This document shows positions 6,376-13,854 of a stretch of 22,786 nucleotides of DNA, piece by piece. The notes under the pieces were generated by a model that was not told the origin of the DNA, ran no database searches, and worked only from the letters and a program-made list of their open reading frames with translations. This DNA is from an uncultured Clostridium sp. GTDB taxonomy: Bacteria > Bacillota > Clostridia > Lachnospirales > Lachnospiraceae. The stretch spans positions 1-22,786 of the forward strand of contig UQFC01000041.1 of NCBI GenBank assembly GCA_900540335.1, read 5' to 3'. The position numbers were made by a program, and so were the translations under genes. Every line of letters starts with the position of its first letter. Position 1 is the stretch's first letter.

Positions 6376-6440
6376 TTCCGACGCATGGCAATCCTCGCGG
6401 AGTGTTTTTTTCACAGAAAGCAATTTCCTGAAAAACAAAA
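6376..6440. repeat. Structured dispersed repeat, copy A
   Basis: About 65 bp that align with 21263-21331. The segment CATGGC(A/G)ATCCTCGCGGAG is shared but for one base, then (T/C)GTTTTT, an imperfect hairpin around TTTCACAG...CTGAAAAA, and AATTTCCT. It lies directly downstream of the terminator of the sigma/anti-sigma operon, in the same orientation as copy B relative to its terminator. There is no open reading frame. Confidence 0.6.
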
Positions 6441-6473
6441 ACTCCCCTGATTCTTTTTAACCGAATCAGGGGG
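6431..6473 (-). terminator. Rho-independent terminator of the sigV/rsiV-like operon
   Basis: A 10-bp perfect stem (6463-6472 with 6444-6453, CCCCTGATTC/GAATCAGGGG, 9-base loop) is followed on the minus strand by AGTTTTTGTTTTT. It lies 25 bases after the anti-sigma stop codon. Confidence 0.88.
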
Positions 6474-6497
6474 ATTTCCTCTTTCTTATCTGTTTTT

Positions 6498-7343
6498 TTA
6501 CCGGGCTTTAATTTCAAACTCCTGCACGCCTGCAGAACCGGGGGCTACTTCATACGGTTCAAATACGATGACAGGATTTCCTGCCTCATTCATATAGAAG
6601 GACGTCTCTTCTGTAATATCCGGCAGCGCATCCTGGAAATAACCGCCTCTCTCTTCCATCTGCTTCTTCACCTGTTCCACTGCAGTCTGACTGTAATTGT
6701 CTCCTAATACATCCTTTAAAGAAATTAATTTTCCATTTTTCAGGTCAAAATTATAATACCGGCTCTGTCTTCCTGCATTGTTCCAGTTTTCTCTGCCATG
6801 AACGGCAAGAGACAGGAAATCATCCGACTGGGATTTCACGTCATACCAGACCTTGATTTCAATCTTGTGCTCCTTCCACTCCTCAACCGTTCCTCCGGTA
6901 TCTAAAAATGCCTTGCGATATTCCATGGCATTTTCTATAGACTCCTCTGCATACAGCTCGCACAGTCTGTGAATCTCAGAATTTACAGACTGTTCCAGGT
7001 TCTTAAAATCCCCGGAAATCATTTCAATGCTGGGAATATCTACAGCAATACTGTAGTCCTCTGTTTTTGTTTCATAGGATCGAAACGTCAAAACCTTTGC
7101 AACCATGCCAATCACGGGAATTTCTTCCGCCGCATGGGCAAATGTGACGCTGGTGTTTAACGCTGCTGTAAATAAAACGACTGCGGCGGCGGCGGCTGCC
7201 AGACTATGATGAAACAGCTTTTTTACAGCTGTCTGTCTCCGCCGTTTTTCCGCTTTTTCAATCTCTGACTGAACGCGCACAGAAAGCTCCGGCGGAATCA
7301 TAATTTCTTCATACTGTTTTCTTGCTTCTTCCATTCTGTTCAT
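6498..7343 (-). CDS. RsiV-like anti-sigma factor (DUF3298-type extracellular domain)
   Basis: 281 aa single-pass membrane protein. Residues 1-45 are a charged cytosolic segment for binding the sigma factor. About 46-62 is an Ala/Val transmembrane helix. The rest is extracellular with the DUF4163/DUF3298 pattern (YSIAVDIPSIE, SRYYNFDLKNGKLISLKDVLGD, FEPYEVAPGSAGVQEFEI) typical of RsiV. In Bacillus subtilis and enterococci RsiV binds lysozyme, is then cut by signal peptidase and RasP, and releases SigV. Here AHA (69-71) followed by Ala72, right after the membrane helix, fits a signal-peptidase site. The start overlaps the sigma gene by 4 bases (ATGA). Lysozyme sensing is inferred from family; no target genes such as oatA are adjacent. 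Confidence 0.85.
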   Translation of the reverse strand: MNRMEEARKQYEEIMIPPELSVRVQSEIEKAEKRRRQTAVKKLFHHSLAAAAAAVVLFTAALNTSVTFAHAAEEIPVIGMVAKVLTFRSYETKTEDYSIAVDIPSIEMISGDFKNLEQSVNSEIHRLCELYAEESIENAMEYRKAFLDTGGTVEEWKEHKIEIKVWYDVKSQSDDFLSLAVHGRENWNNAGRQSRYYNFDLKNGKLISLKDVLGDNYSQTAVEQVKKQMEERGGYFQDALPDITEETSFYMNEAGNPVIVFEPYEVAPGSAGVQEFEIKAR

Positions 7344-7831
7344 AGATTTTCCTCCTTCAATATCAGCTTTAAAGAGCGAAGGCCCCGGTAAAGTCTGGCC
7401 TTTGCAGTATTCAGATTCAGATTTGTGACTTCTGCTATTTCTTTTAATGTCAGATCTTCATAAAACCTCAGCTTGATTACAGTCTGAGATTCCAGGTCAA
7501 GTTTACCAATCTGCTCGTAAAGCGTATCCTGTGTATCAAACCCTTTTTCTTCATAATACCCTTCTTTTTCCTCACAGCCTTCCAGTGAACCATACCTTTT
7601 ATTTTCTCTGAGCATTTTAAGACTTTCATTCACAATGATTTTGTATAACCAGGTTTTCATTGCCTCCTCTCTTCTTAAATCCCCATAATGCTCCAGGGCT
7701 TTACAAACGGAACTTTGCACCACATCCAGCGCATCCTCCTGATTTCTCACATAACTGTATGCCAGCCTGTAGAATTTATTTTGATTTTCGATTATGTAAT
7801 CTACAATCTTTCTATAAAAATCTTCCTTCAT
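7340..7831 (-). CDS. ECF sigma factor, SigV-like
   Basis: 163 aa, usual length for an ECF factor with only regions 2 and 4. Region 2 is at about 15-85 (NKFYRLAYSYVRNQEDALDVVQ, MKTWLYKIIVNESLKMLRENKR). Region 4 is at about 108-158 (LDLESQTVIKLRFYEDLTLKEIAEVTNLNLNTAKARLYRGLRSLK), containing the -35-binding helix-turn-helix. It is paired by a 4-base overlap with an RsiV-like anti-sigma gene, which points to the SigV group controlling cell-envelope resistance to lysozyme. The ATG at 7831 is supported by the gene model, although the upstream AGAGGATATTGGA is only a weak ribosome site. It is probably autoregulated from the candidate ECF promoter at 7871-7903. Confidence 0.9.
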   Translation of the reverse strand: MKEDFYRKIVDYIIENQNKFYRLAYSYVRNQEDALDVVQSSVCKALEHYGDLRREEAMKTWLYKIIVNESLKMLRENKRYGSLEGCEEKEGYYEEKGFDTQDTLYEQIGKLDLESQTVIKLRFYEDLTLKEIAEVTNLNLNTAKARLYRGLRSLKLILKEENL

Positions 7832-7870
7832 TCCAATATCCTCTCAGTATTACTTATTTCGTCTTCTTAT

Positions 7871-7903
7871 CTTATAGATAGATTTTACATGAAAAAAGTT
7901 GCA
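7871..7903 (-). promoter_or_regulatory. Candidate ECF-type autoregulatory promoter
   Basis: Minus strand TGCAAC (7903-7898) followed by a T-run, 17 bases, then TATCTATAAG (7880-7871). The AAC-containing -35 followed by T-rich spacer resembles ECF promoters of the SigV group; the -10 departs from the CGTC often seen. Position, 40 bases before the start codon, fits. Confidence 0.45.
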
Positions 7904-7913
7904 AAATCATAAA

Positions 7914-7937
7914 AAAGGAGCAAGTAAAGGAGCAAGT
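7914..7937. repeat. Perfect 12-bp tandem duplication
   Basis: AAAGGAGCAAGT occurs twice in immediate succession, just upstream of the candidate ECF promoter on the minus strand. It could be an upstream binding site or a chance duplication. No gene overlaps it. Confidence 0.6.
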
Positions 7938-7948
7938 TCCTGTGAACG

Positions 7949-7984
7949 AAAAATGCCGGAAGCACTCCGCCTCCGGCATTTTTC
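7949..7984 (-). terminator. Terminator of the DeoR/D-serine operon
   Basis: A 10-bp stem (7972-7981 with 7951-7960, AAATGCCGGA/TCCGGCATTT, 11-base loop) with A/T runs on both sides. It can act for the minus-strand operon ending at 8017. It is symmetrical enough to work in both directions. Confidence 0.82.
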
Positions 7985-8016
7985 CAAAGAAATAAACACG
8001 ATTTTTCCAAAACGTT

Positions 8017-8832
8017 TTACAGTCTGGGAAAAAAACGTTCAATTACCTCTTTTATTCCATTATGATTATTATCTTTTTTTGTAACGTAATCAGCCACCAT
8101 CTGGACAGCATCAGGCGCATTTGCCATGGCAACTCCAAGACCGGCATGACAAATCATCGCAATGTCATTAAAGCTGTCGCCGCAGCAAACCATTCGTTCC
8201 CGTTCTATGCCGAGACGCTTTAAAAGATATTTCAATCCATAGGCTTTATCCACGTTTTTAGGAGTAACTTCCAGATACCAAGGTTCTGAATGAAAAACCT
8301 GGGCTTCGTGAAAATACTTATGAGAAAATACCGGCTCCAGATTTTCCAGAACATCCGGCTCTCCTGTGATGAGACATTCATTAACAGGAAGACTGGCGCG
8401 GTTCCGGAAGTTTTCGCAGTATTCAAGCGGCATTCCCATAATTTTTGATTCCATCTTTAAATAAGTGTCCGGCATGGTTCCGGCAATAATTTTTCCCGGC
8501 TGGTATATTGCTATTCCAACCTGATTTCTGACTGCATCCTCCCACAGACGTCCGGGAAGGTAACCGGGAAGGACCTTTTCAAATATGCATTCGCCAGTCC
8601 GTACATCCAGTATTTTTCCTCCGTTAAAGGAGAGAATATAGCTTTCATATTTCTCAAATCCCAGTTCTCTCGCTATGGGAAATACGCCCTCCGGAGGGCG
8701 GCCGGAAGCAAGCACCACCTTGATTCCCGCTTTCTGAATTCTGCGGACAGCCTCTCTTGTCTCCGGCAGAACCTCCTTTTGGGAGTTCGTTACCGTTCCG
8801 TCAATGTCCAGAACTAACAGCTCATATTTCAT
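8017..8832 (-). CDS. Cof-type HAD-IIB phosphatase
   Basis: 271 aa, typical length for Cof/YbiV-like sugar-phosphate or cofactor phosphatases. Motif I is DIDGT (Asp9 nucleophile, Asp11 acid), motif II SGR at 43-45, motif III Lys196 (VDKAYGL), motif IV GDSFND at 218-223. A C2B cap lies between motifs II and III. Cytosolic. It is the last gene of the DeoR-controlled operon, 7 bases after dsdA. In that context it may dephosphorylate an intermediate released by the phosphodiesterase of the same operon. The family is promiscuous, so the substrate cannot be read from sequence. Confidence 0.9.
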   Translation of the reverse strand: MKYELLVLDIDGTVTNSQKEVLPETREAVRRIQKAGIKVVLASGRPPEGVFPIARELGFEKYESYILSFNGGKILDVRTGECIFEKVLPGYLPGRLWEDAVRNQVGIAIYQPGKIIAGTMPDTYLKMESKIMGMPLEYCENFRNRASLPVNECLITGEPDVLENLEPVFSHKYFHEAQVFHSEPWYLEVTPKNVDKAYGLKYLLKRLGIERERMVCCGDSFNDIAMICHAGLGVAMANAPDAVQMVADYVTKKDNNHNGIKEVIERFFPRL

Positions 8833-8839
8833 GGAATCC

Positions 8840-10165
8840 TCATTTCTGCAATCCTTTTTTCAAATATTCCGCTCTCGTCTCCTCAGGAACCATACAGCCT
8901 CCGGTTGCCCATGCAATATGTGTCGCCTGACTCATTTTATCTGTCAGATTCATTTTCTCCACATATTCTTTCAGCTTCTCCGGCTGAATCAGGGCAGCAA
9001 AGGACGCGCAGGAGCTGGGCTCAATGAAAATATCCTCTGTATGAAGAAGACCGCGCATCAGATCGTATAATTTCATATCTTCTATTGTGGCAATTCCCGA
9101 AAGCATCGGCTCAATCACCCGTCCCACAAATGCAGAAGGCCGTCCTACTGCCAGTCCGTCCGCATCTGTCCGTCCGTCAATATCCAGATCTCTCACGCTG
9201 ATTCCATCCTGCAGTCCGGTTGCCATTCCAAGCATCATACAGCAGGCATGGGTCGGCTCTGTAAAGAAGCAATGAACATTGTCTCCATAAATCTTCTTGA
9301 TTCCATAGGTAACTCCGCCCGGCGCTCCTCCGATTCCGCACGGAATGTACACAAACAAAGGATGTTCCTCATCAACCGGAATCTTCATTTCTTCAATCTG
9401 CGCTTTCAGCCGTTCCCCTGCCACACTGTATCCCAGGAACAGGTTTTGAGAGTTTTCATCATCTACAAAATAGCTCATAGGATCTGCATCGGAATTTTCT
9501 CTTCCTTTTTCTACTGCAGCGCAATAGTCATCTGCATATTCCACAACCTCTACGCCGCGGCTGCGCAGCAGATCCTTTTTCCACTGTTTTGCATCAGCAG
9601 ACATATGGACAATCACCCGGAATCCTAATTTTGCACTCATAATTCCAATACTCATGCCAAGATTTCCCGTGCTTCCCACCTGTACTGTATACTTTCCGAA
9701 AAACTTCACAAATTCCGGTTCTGCAAGAACACTGTAATCGTCAGTCTCTTTAAGCATACCTGATTCCAGAGCCAAATCCTCTGCATGCTTTAACACCTCA
9801 TAGATACCGCCTCTTGCCTTAACAGAACCTGATACAGGAAGATGGCTGTCCATTTTCAGCATCAGACGGCCTTCCACTCCGGCATGATATTCCGTATTCA
9901 AAAATTCCTTCATTTCAGGAATATCGCGAAGCTCTGATTCAATGATTCCACCGGTTTCCTCCAGCTCCGGAAATACCCGTTTTAAATAAGGAGCAAATCT
10001 CAGCAGTCGTTTGCTTGCATCGCAAATTTGTTCCGTACTGATCTCACCGGCCGGCTGTTCCTTCTCCGGAACCATTTTATCGTTAAGCCAGAAGGTTTCC
10101 CTCAGCTCAAATGCATCTTTTACTGCCGGGATACTGTTGATATATTTCTGAAATTCTTCCTTCAT
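8840..10165 (-). CDS. dsdA: D-serine dehydratase (D-serine ammonia-lyase)
   Basis: 441 aa, the normal DsdA length. The enzyme uses PLP to convert D-serine to pyruvate and ammonia and also acts on D-threonine. The PLP lysine is Lys116 in SGSVKARGG (112-120). The phosphate-binding loop GSTGNLG is at 164-170. FVYIPCGIGGAPGG and the C-terminal ATGGCMVPEE are characteristic of DsdA rather than L-threonine dehydratase. The ribosome site AAAAAGGAG lies at the very end of the upstream transporter gene. No dsdC-type LysR regulator is present; control is through the DeoR gene at the head of the operon. Cytosolic. Confidence 0.95.
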   Translation of the reverse strand: MKEEFQKYINSIPAVKDAFELRETFWLNDKMVPEKEQPAGEISTEQICDASKRLLRFAPYLKRVFPELEETGGIIESELRDIPEMKEFLNTEYHAGVEGRLMLKMDSHLPVSGSVKARGGIYEVLKHAEDLALESGMLKETDDYSVLAEPEFVKFFGKYTVQVGSTGNLGMSIGIMSAKLGFRVIVHMSADAKQWKKDLLRSRGVEVVEYADDYCAAVEKGRENSDADPMSYFVDDENSQNLFLGYSVAGERLKAQIEEMKIPVDEEHPLFVYIPCGIGGAPGGVTYGIKKIYGDNVHCFFTEPTHACCMMLGMATGLQDGISVRDLDIDGRTDADGLAVGRPSAFVGRVIEPMLSGIATIEDMKLYDLMRGLLHTEDIFIEPSSCASFAALIQPEKLKEYVEKMNLTDKMSQATHIAWATGGCMVPEETRAEYLKKGLQK

Positions 10166-10169
10166 TTTT

Positions 10170-11531
10170 TTACTCCTTTTTCTTTAAATATCCGTTTGAC
10201 GGATTCATAAACTCTCTGGTAAGCCGTTTTACCTCAGGGGCCAGGAAAAACAGTGCCGCAATATTGGGAATAATCAAAAGACCCAGGGCACAATCCTGAA
10301 TAAACCATACCATGTCAATCGTACTTAAACTTCCCAGAATAATAATCAGCGGAAAGAGCAGCCGGTATATTTTTGCCCATTGCGGCTTATTCAGGTAATT
10401 CAGGCTGACATGTCCAAAATACCACTGGCTCATCAGAGATGTTCCTGCAAATAAAATCAGGCTGATATAAATCACATACTGCATTCCCGGAATCGCTGTT
10501 TGAAATGCTGCCGCAGCCAGTGTGGATGCGTTGGTGTGAACCGTATTTACTTCTGTAATCAGAACTGCAAAGCCTGTTGTGCTGCAGATAATCATCGTGT
10601 CAACAAAAACCTCGATAATACCGCAAAGTCCCTGGCGGACAGGATGATCCACATCAGCAGACGAATGAAGAACTGCCGCAGAGCCTTCACCGGCCTCATT
10701 GGAATACAGGCCGCGGGCCACGCCAAAGCGCATAGCCTCTTTGGCTGAAATTCCTGCTAAAGCTCCTGCTCCCGCCTTCAGAGAAAAGGCCCCCTGAATC
10801 ACAGATGCAAACATTTCGGGAATTTTTCCCGCGTTCATCAAAAGAATCAAAAAACCGCCTGCCACATAAATCCCTGCCATAAACGGAACAATTTTCTGCG
10901 CCACATAAACCAGCCTCTGAAACCCTCCGCTGATAATCAAAGTCATAACAATCGCTGCTATCAGACCTGTGATGATATAGGGACTGTGAAATGCCTCACT
11001 TGCCACATTTGATATGGTGTTGGCCTGAATCAGGGTTCCCCCGGCATTCTGGATAAAGAGCATGCATGCCACAAAAATACCGGCTCCCTTCCAGTGCATT
11101 CCGTATTGGATATAATACATCGGGCCGCCGTTTATATTTCCCTGGCTGTCTTTTCCCTGATATTTCATACCCAGAACAATCTCACCGAACTTCGTAGCCA
11201 TACCGAAAAAAGCTGCCACCCACATCCAGAACAGCGCGCCGGGACCGCCTGCTAAAATAGCTGTGGAAACTCCCACAATATTCCCGCTGCCCACACAGCT
11301 GGCAATTGCCGCGCACAATGCCTGATACGAGGAACACTTTTTTCCATTTTCTTCTTTTGAGGAATTTCCCCTTAAACGAAACGTGCCCTTCCACATCATT
11401 TTGACACAGCGAAACTGGATAAAGCCTGTGGTCACCGTATAGTAAATTCCCAGTCCCAAAAGGGCAAATAAAAGCCAGTCACCCCACAAAAAATCGGCAA
11501 GTGTTTTGAAAATCTTCTCGATTTCATTCAT
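10170..11531 (-). CDS. Alanine/glycine:cation symporter (AGCS family)
   Basis: 453 aa polytopic membrane protein of the sodium:alanine/glycine symporter family. Signature segments include FIQFRCVKMMWKG near 38, QALCAAIASCVGSGNIVGV near 70, GGPGALFWMWVAAFFGMATKFGE near 95, and NEAGEGSAAVLHSSA. AGCS members carry small neutral amino acids, including D-isomers in some species. Located between the phosphodiesterase and dsdA genes with gaps of 11 and 4 bases, it could import D-serine or D-alanine, or exchange amino acid products. The ribosome site GAGG is 9 bases from the ATG. Substrate stereospecificity is inferred from the neighbours only. Confidence 0.92.
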   Translation of the reverse strand: MNEIEKIFKTLADFLWGDWLLFALLGLGIYYTVTTGFIQFRCVKMMWKGTFRLRGNSSKEENGKKCSSYQALCAAIASCVGSGNIVGVSTAILAGGPGALFWMWVAAFFGMATKFGEIVLGMKYQGKDSQGNINGGPMYYIQYGMHWKGAGIFVACMLFIQNAGGTLIQANTISNVASEAFHSPYIITGLIAAIVMTLIISGGFQRLVYVAQKIVPFMAGIYVAGGFLILLMNAGKIPEMFASVIQGAFSLKAGAGALAGISAKEAMRFGVARGLYSNEAGEGSAAVLHSSADVDHPVRQGLCGIIEVFVDTMIICSTTGFAVLITEVNTVHTNASTLAAAAFQTAIPGMQYVIYISLILFAGTSLMSQWYFGHVSLNYLNKPQWAKIYRLLFPLIIILGSLSTIDMVWFIQDCALGLLIIPNIAALFFLAPEVKRLTREFMNPSNGYLKKKE

Positions 11532-11542
11532 GAATCAATTCC

Positions 11543-12847
11543 TCATTCCAACAGATTTCTCCCCTGTGCATCCGGAAGACTTGCTCCCATAATCGCTGCC
11601 AGCGTCGGCGCAACATCAATCAGGCGGACATTTTCAACATTTCCCTTTTTGATTCCTGCTCCAGAAATCATAAAGGATGCTCTCATTTCCGGGAAGTTCT
11701 CACTGTATCCATGCTGTGCCTTCTGCGTTAATTTTGTTCTGCAGTAGTCTCCTGTTGTATCATCCCGTAATTCATATCCCTTTTTTGAAACCAGAACATA
11801 AGCTGCCTCCGGGAAACCTCCCCGTTCCTTTGCCTCAGCCGCATCCAAAACCTCCAGAATTCCGCTTTCCGGATCAGCCTTCATCTGATCAAGCACTGAT
11901 TTCAGACACTCTGCTGCTTCCTGATCCTCCGGATCGGCCAGGCGGATCTCAGCAGTGCCGCCTGCTCTCTGGCTGTATGCTTTCCAGTCTGTCACATTTC
12001 CCTGGTCATCTGTTTCCAGCAATCCTGCTTTTCTCAGAAGTACATTCGGAGAAATATTATGAGTATTATCAAGAGAACCGTGGTCGGAGACAACACAGAC
12101 AACCAGATTGCCCTCTGTAATCCGCTCTGCCTCCTGAATCAGTTCTCCCAGCATCCTGTCAATTTTCTGAAGGCTTTCCTTAGCCTCATTGCTGTATACG
12201 CCATACTGATGGGCACTCTCATCAAAGCTTGCGAAATAAGCAGAAAGGAAAAACGGTTTTTCCTGAATTCCGGGCTCCAGCTTGTTTTTGAGAATCCAGA
12301 GCGCTGCCTTTCCTCTCTGGGCATCGCCTGCATCAGACAGATCCAGGCCGCCGGCATAGGTTCCGATCTCCTGTTCCATTTCCAGAATCATTCCCTGCGG
12401 CTTTGCCACTGCATCAATAAACAGACTGTCCAGGCTGCTTCCATCCCACCAGAATTCCGGCGCAATAAAATCTCCCTTTGCCCCTACAGATGTGGGAAAT
12501 GCTGCACTTGCAGACCAGTAACCGCTCTCCTTTGCTGCCTCCCAGAGAGTTTTTACCCTGCTGTTTGCAAACCAGTGCCAGGCCCCAAGATGTTCTCCCT
12601 TCGGATCGAAAATACCGTTATTCACAATCCCGTGAACAGCCGGATTTGTCCCTGTAATCATGCTTTGATGGCATGGATAGGTAAACGTAGGGAATACGCT
12701 CTTCATTCCATCCCTTGCCGTACAGCCATTTTCAACAAAATACTTTGTAATTACTGGAAGCTTAATATTCAGTCTTTCCTGTTCAAATACATACTCCGGT
12801 TTTAATGCATCTACGGAAATAAGCAGTACGCTCGGTTTCTGTTTCAT
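11543..12847 (-). CDS. Alkaline-phosphatase-superfamily phosphodiesterase (NPP type)
   Basis: 434 aa. The full metal-site set of the nucleotide pyrophosphatase/phosphodiesterase family is visible. Asp13 lies in ISVDAL and the nucleophile Thr56 in FPTFTYPCH, followed by MITGTNPAVHGI. Asp209 and His213 lie in FDESAHQYG, Asp255 and His256 in SDHGS, and His379 in QHGYS. These bind two zinc ions. There is no signal peptide or membrane segment, so unlike many NPPs it is cytosolic and must act on an imported substrate. It sits second in the DeoR operon, 3 bases after the regulator. A phosphodiester or phosphonate hydrolase is certain at family level. The substrate is unknown, with a serine-containing phosphodiester a reasonable guess from dsdA. 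Confidence 0.88.
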   Translation of the reverse strand: MKQKPSVLLISVDALKPEYVFEQERLNIKLPVITKYFVENGCTARDGMKSVFPTFTYPCHQSMITGTNPAVHGIVNNGIFDPKGEHLGAWHWFANSRVKTLWEAAKESGYWSASAAFPTSVGAKGDFIAPEFWWDGSSLDSLFIDAVAKPQGMILEMEQEIGTYAGGLDLSDAGDAQRGKAALWILKNKLEPGIQEKPFFLSAYFASFDESAHQYGVYSNEAKESLQKIDRMLGELIQEAERITEGNLVVCVVSDHGSLDNTHNISPNVLLRKAGLLETDDQGNVTDWKAYSQRAGGTAEIRLADPEDQEAAECLKSVLDQMKADPESGILEVLDAAEAKERGGFPEAAYVLVSKKGYELRDDTTGDYCRTKLTQKAQHGYSENFPEMRASFMISGAGIKKGNVENVRLIDVAPTLAAIMGASLPDAQGRNLLE

Positions 12848-12850
12848 TTA

Positions 12851-13642
12851 CTATTCAACCCTTTCTTTTGAGATCACCATTTCTACTCCTGCTTTTCTGA
12901 ATGCGGCAATCTGATCATGGGATGCGCCTGCATCCGTGATAATCATGGAAATCTGATCGATTTCGCACATTTTCACAAGGGAATTTACTCCCAGCTTGGA
13001 ACTGTCTGCAATTACAATTGTTTTTTCAGCTGCTTCCATCATTCTGTTCTGGACAAGAATTTCATCCATTCGCTGATAAGTAATGCCCCGCTCCACAGAA
13101 ATACCGCAGGTTGTCAGGAAAAATGTGTCTACATTAATTTTAGAAAAAATCAGTGTCGCTATATCAGATACAAAGGCTTCCTCATCAGGGCGGTAAATCC
13201 CGCCTGTGAGAACAAGAGTAATCCCTTCACAATCTGCCAGTTCATTGGCAACAGCCAGTGAATTGGTAACAACAGTGAGAGAATGAAACCTTCCTTTGAT
13301 TGCCTTTGCCAGAAGCAGCGCCGTTGTTCCGGAGTCCAGGGCTATCGCCTGTCCTTCGCAAATGTAGTTTACAGCTTCCTCGGCAATTTCCTCCTTGCTG
13401 TGCCACTGCTCCTCTTTTCTTTTATTAAAAGAGGTATAGGAAAGACTTTTCTCCAGAGACGTATCCACTTTCATTGCTCCGCCATGGATTCTTCTCAGCA
13501 TCCCTTTTGCTTCCATGTTTTCCAAATCTCTGCGTATCGTCTCTCTGGAGGTTCCCAGTAATTTGCACAAAGCAGTTGCTTTCACACTTCCCTCTCTGTT
13601 CAGCAGATTCAGGATTTCTTCATATCTTTGCTCTGATAACAT
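12851..13642 (-). CDS. DeoR-family transcriptional regulator
   Basis: 263 aa from the ATG at 13642, which has AGGAG 9 bases upstream. An extension to 13708 would start upstream of the predicted transcription start and lacks a ribosome site. The N-terminal winged helix (MLSEQRYEEILNLLNREGSV, TSRETIRRDLENMEAKGMLRRIHGGA) is the DeoR signature. The C-terminal part has the sugar-phosphate-isomerase-like sensor fold (ALDSGTTALLLAKAI, LTVVTNS, VLTGGIYRPDEEAFVSD, VIADSSKLG). DeoR regulators usually respond to a phosphorylated sugar or intermediate, which fits an operon with a phosphodiesterase and a phosphatase. As first gene of the operon it faces a divergent MFS gene and probably represses both directions. 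Confidence 0.92.
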   Translation of the reverse strand: MLSEQRYEEILNLLNREGSVKATALCKLLGTSRETIRRDLENMEAKGMLRRIHGGAMKVDTSLEKSLSYTSFNKRKEEQWHSKEEIAEEAVNYICEGQAIALDSGTTALLLAKAIKGRFHSLTVVTNSLAVANELADCEGITLVLTGGIYRPDEEAFVSDIATLIFSKINVDTFFLTTCGISVERGITYQRMDEILVQNRMMEAAEKTIVIADSSKLGVNSLVKMCEIDQISMIITDAGASHDQIAAFRKAGVEMVISKERVE

Positions 13643-13664
13643 AAATTTCAACTCCTTCAAACTA

Positions 13665-13676
13665 GTCAAATCCGTT
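13665..13676 (+). repeat. GTCAAATCCGTT motif, copy 1, near the start of the deoR-like transcript
   Basis: Twelve bases identical to 13855-13866, located about +4 to +15 of the predicted minus-strand transcript. Second copy 190 bp away, at the start of the divergent transcript. Possible second operator. Confidence 0.5.
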
Positions 13677-13686
13677 CTATGTGCAC

Positions 13687-13715
13687 ATAATAACACAATA
13701 ATACACATTTTGCAA
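13687..13715 (-). promoter_or_regulatory. Promoter of the deoR-like / dsdA operon
   Basis: TTGCAA (13715-13710), a 17-bp spacer, TATTAT (13692-13687). Predicted transcription start near 13680, about 38 bases before the ATG. The ACACATTTTGCAA motif (13703-13715) covers the -35, so the operon is probably autoregulated. Confidence 0.7.
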
Positions 13716-13787
13716 CCTATTTTCGCTTGTATTTACAAATTTTCGCCTGATATTTTTTTCATTAATTAGGTAGAACTCTCAATAAAA

Positions 13788-13841
13788 ACACATTTTTGCA
13801 ATAAAATACACATTTTCACTTGACATTACACACTTTTACAA
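13788..13841. repeat. Three 14-bp direct repeats with exact 20-bp period (probable operators)
   Basis: ACACATTTTTGCAA (13788-13801), ACACATTTTCACTT (13808-13821) and ACACACTTTTACAA (13828-13841) start exactly 20 bp apart. The second touches the -35 and the third fills the spacer of the MFS promoter. A fourth, ACACATTTTGCAA (13703-13715), covers the -35 of the divergent operon. Direct-repeat operators are usual for DeoR proteins. Confidence 0.65.
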
Positions 13842-13848
13842 CTATACT
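13820..13848 (+). promoter_or_regulatory. Sigma-A promoter of the divergent MFS transporter gene
   Basis: TTGACA (13820-13825), 17-bp spacer, TATACT (13843-13848). Full consensus -35 and near-consensus -10. Predicted start about 13855, about 49 bases before the ATG at 13904. Such a strong core promoter with repeats inside it suggests control by repression. Confidence 0.82.
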
Positions 13849-13854
13849 GAAACT

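Noticed and set aside
12059..12805. A 248-codon open frame on the plus strand
   Set aside because: It lies wholly antisense to the phosphodiesterase gene, which has a complete set of catalytic motifs. The plus-strand product has no recognisable domain and no ribosome site.
12851..13708. Longer DeoR protein starting at 13708
   Set aside because: The extra codons overlap the -10 and -35 elements of its own promoter. The ATG at 13642 has AGGAG at 9 bases and starts at the usual DeoR N-terminus.
13788..13841. CRISPR-like periodic repeats
   Set aside because: Repeats of 14 bp with 6-bp gaps are far too short for a CRISPR array and lie inside a promoter; an operator array is the better reading.
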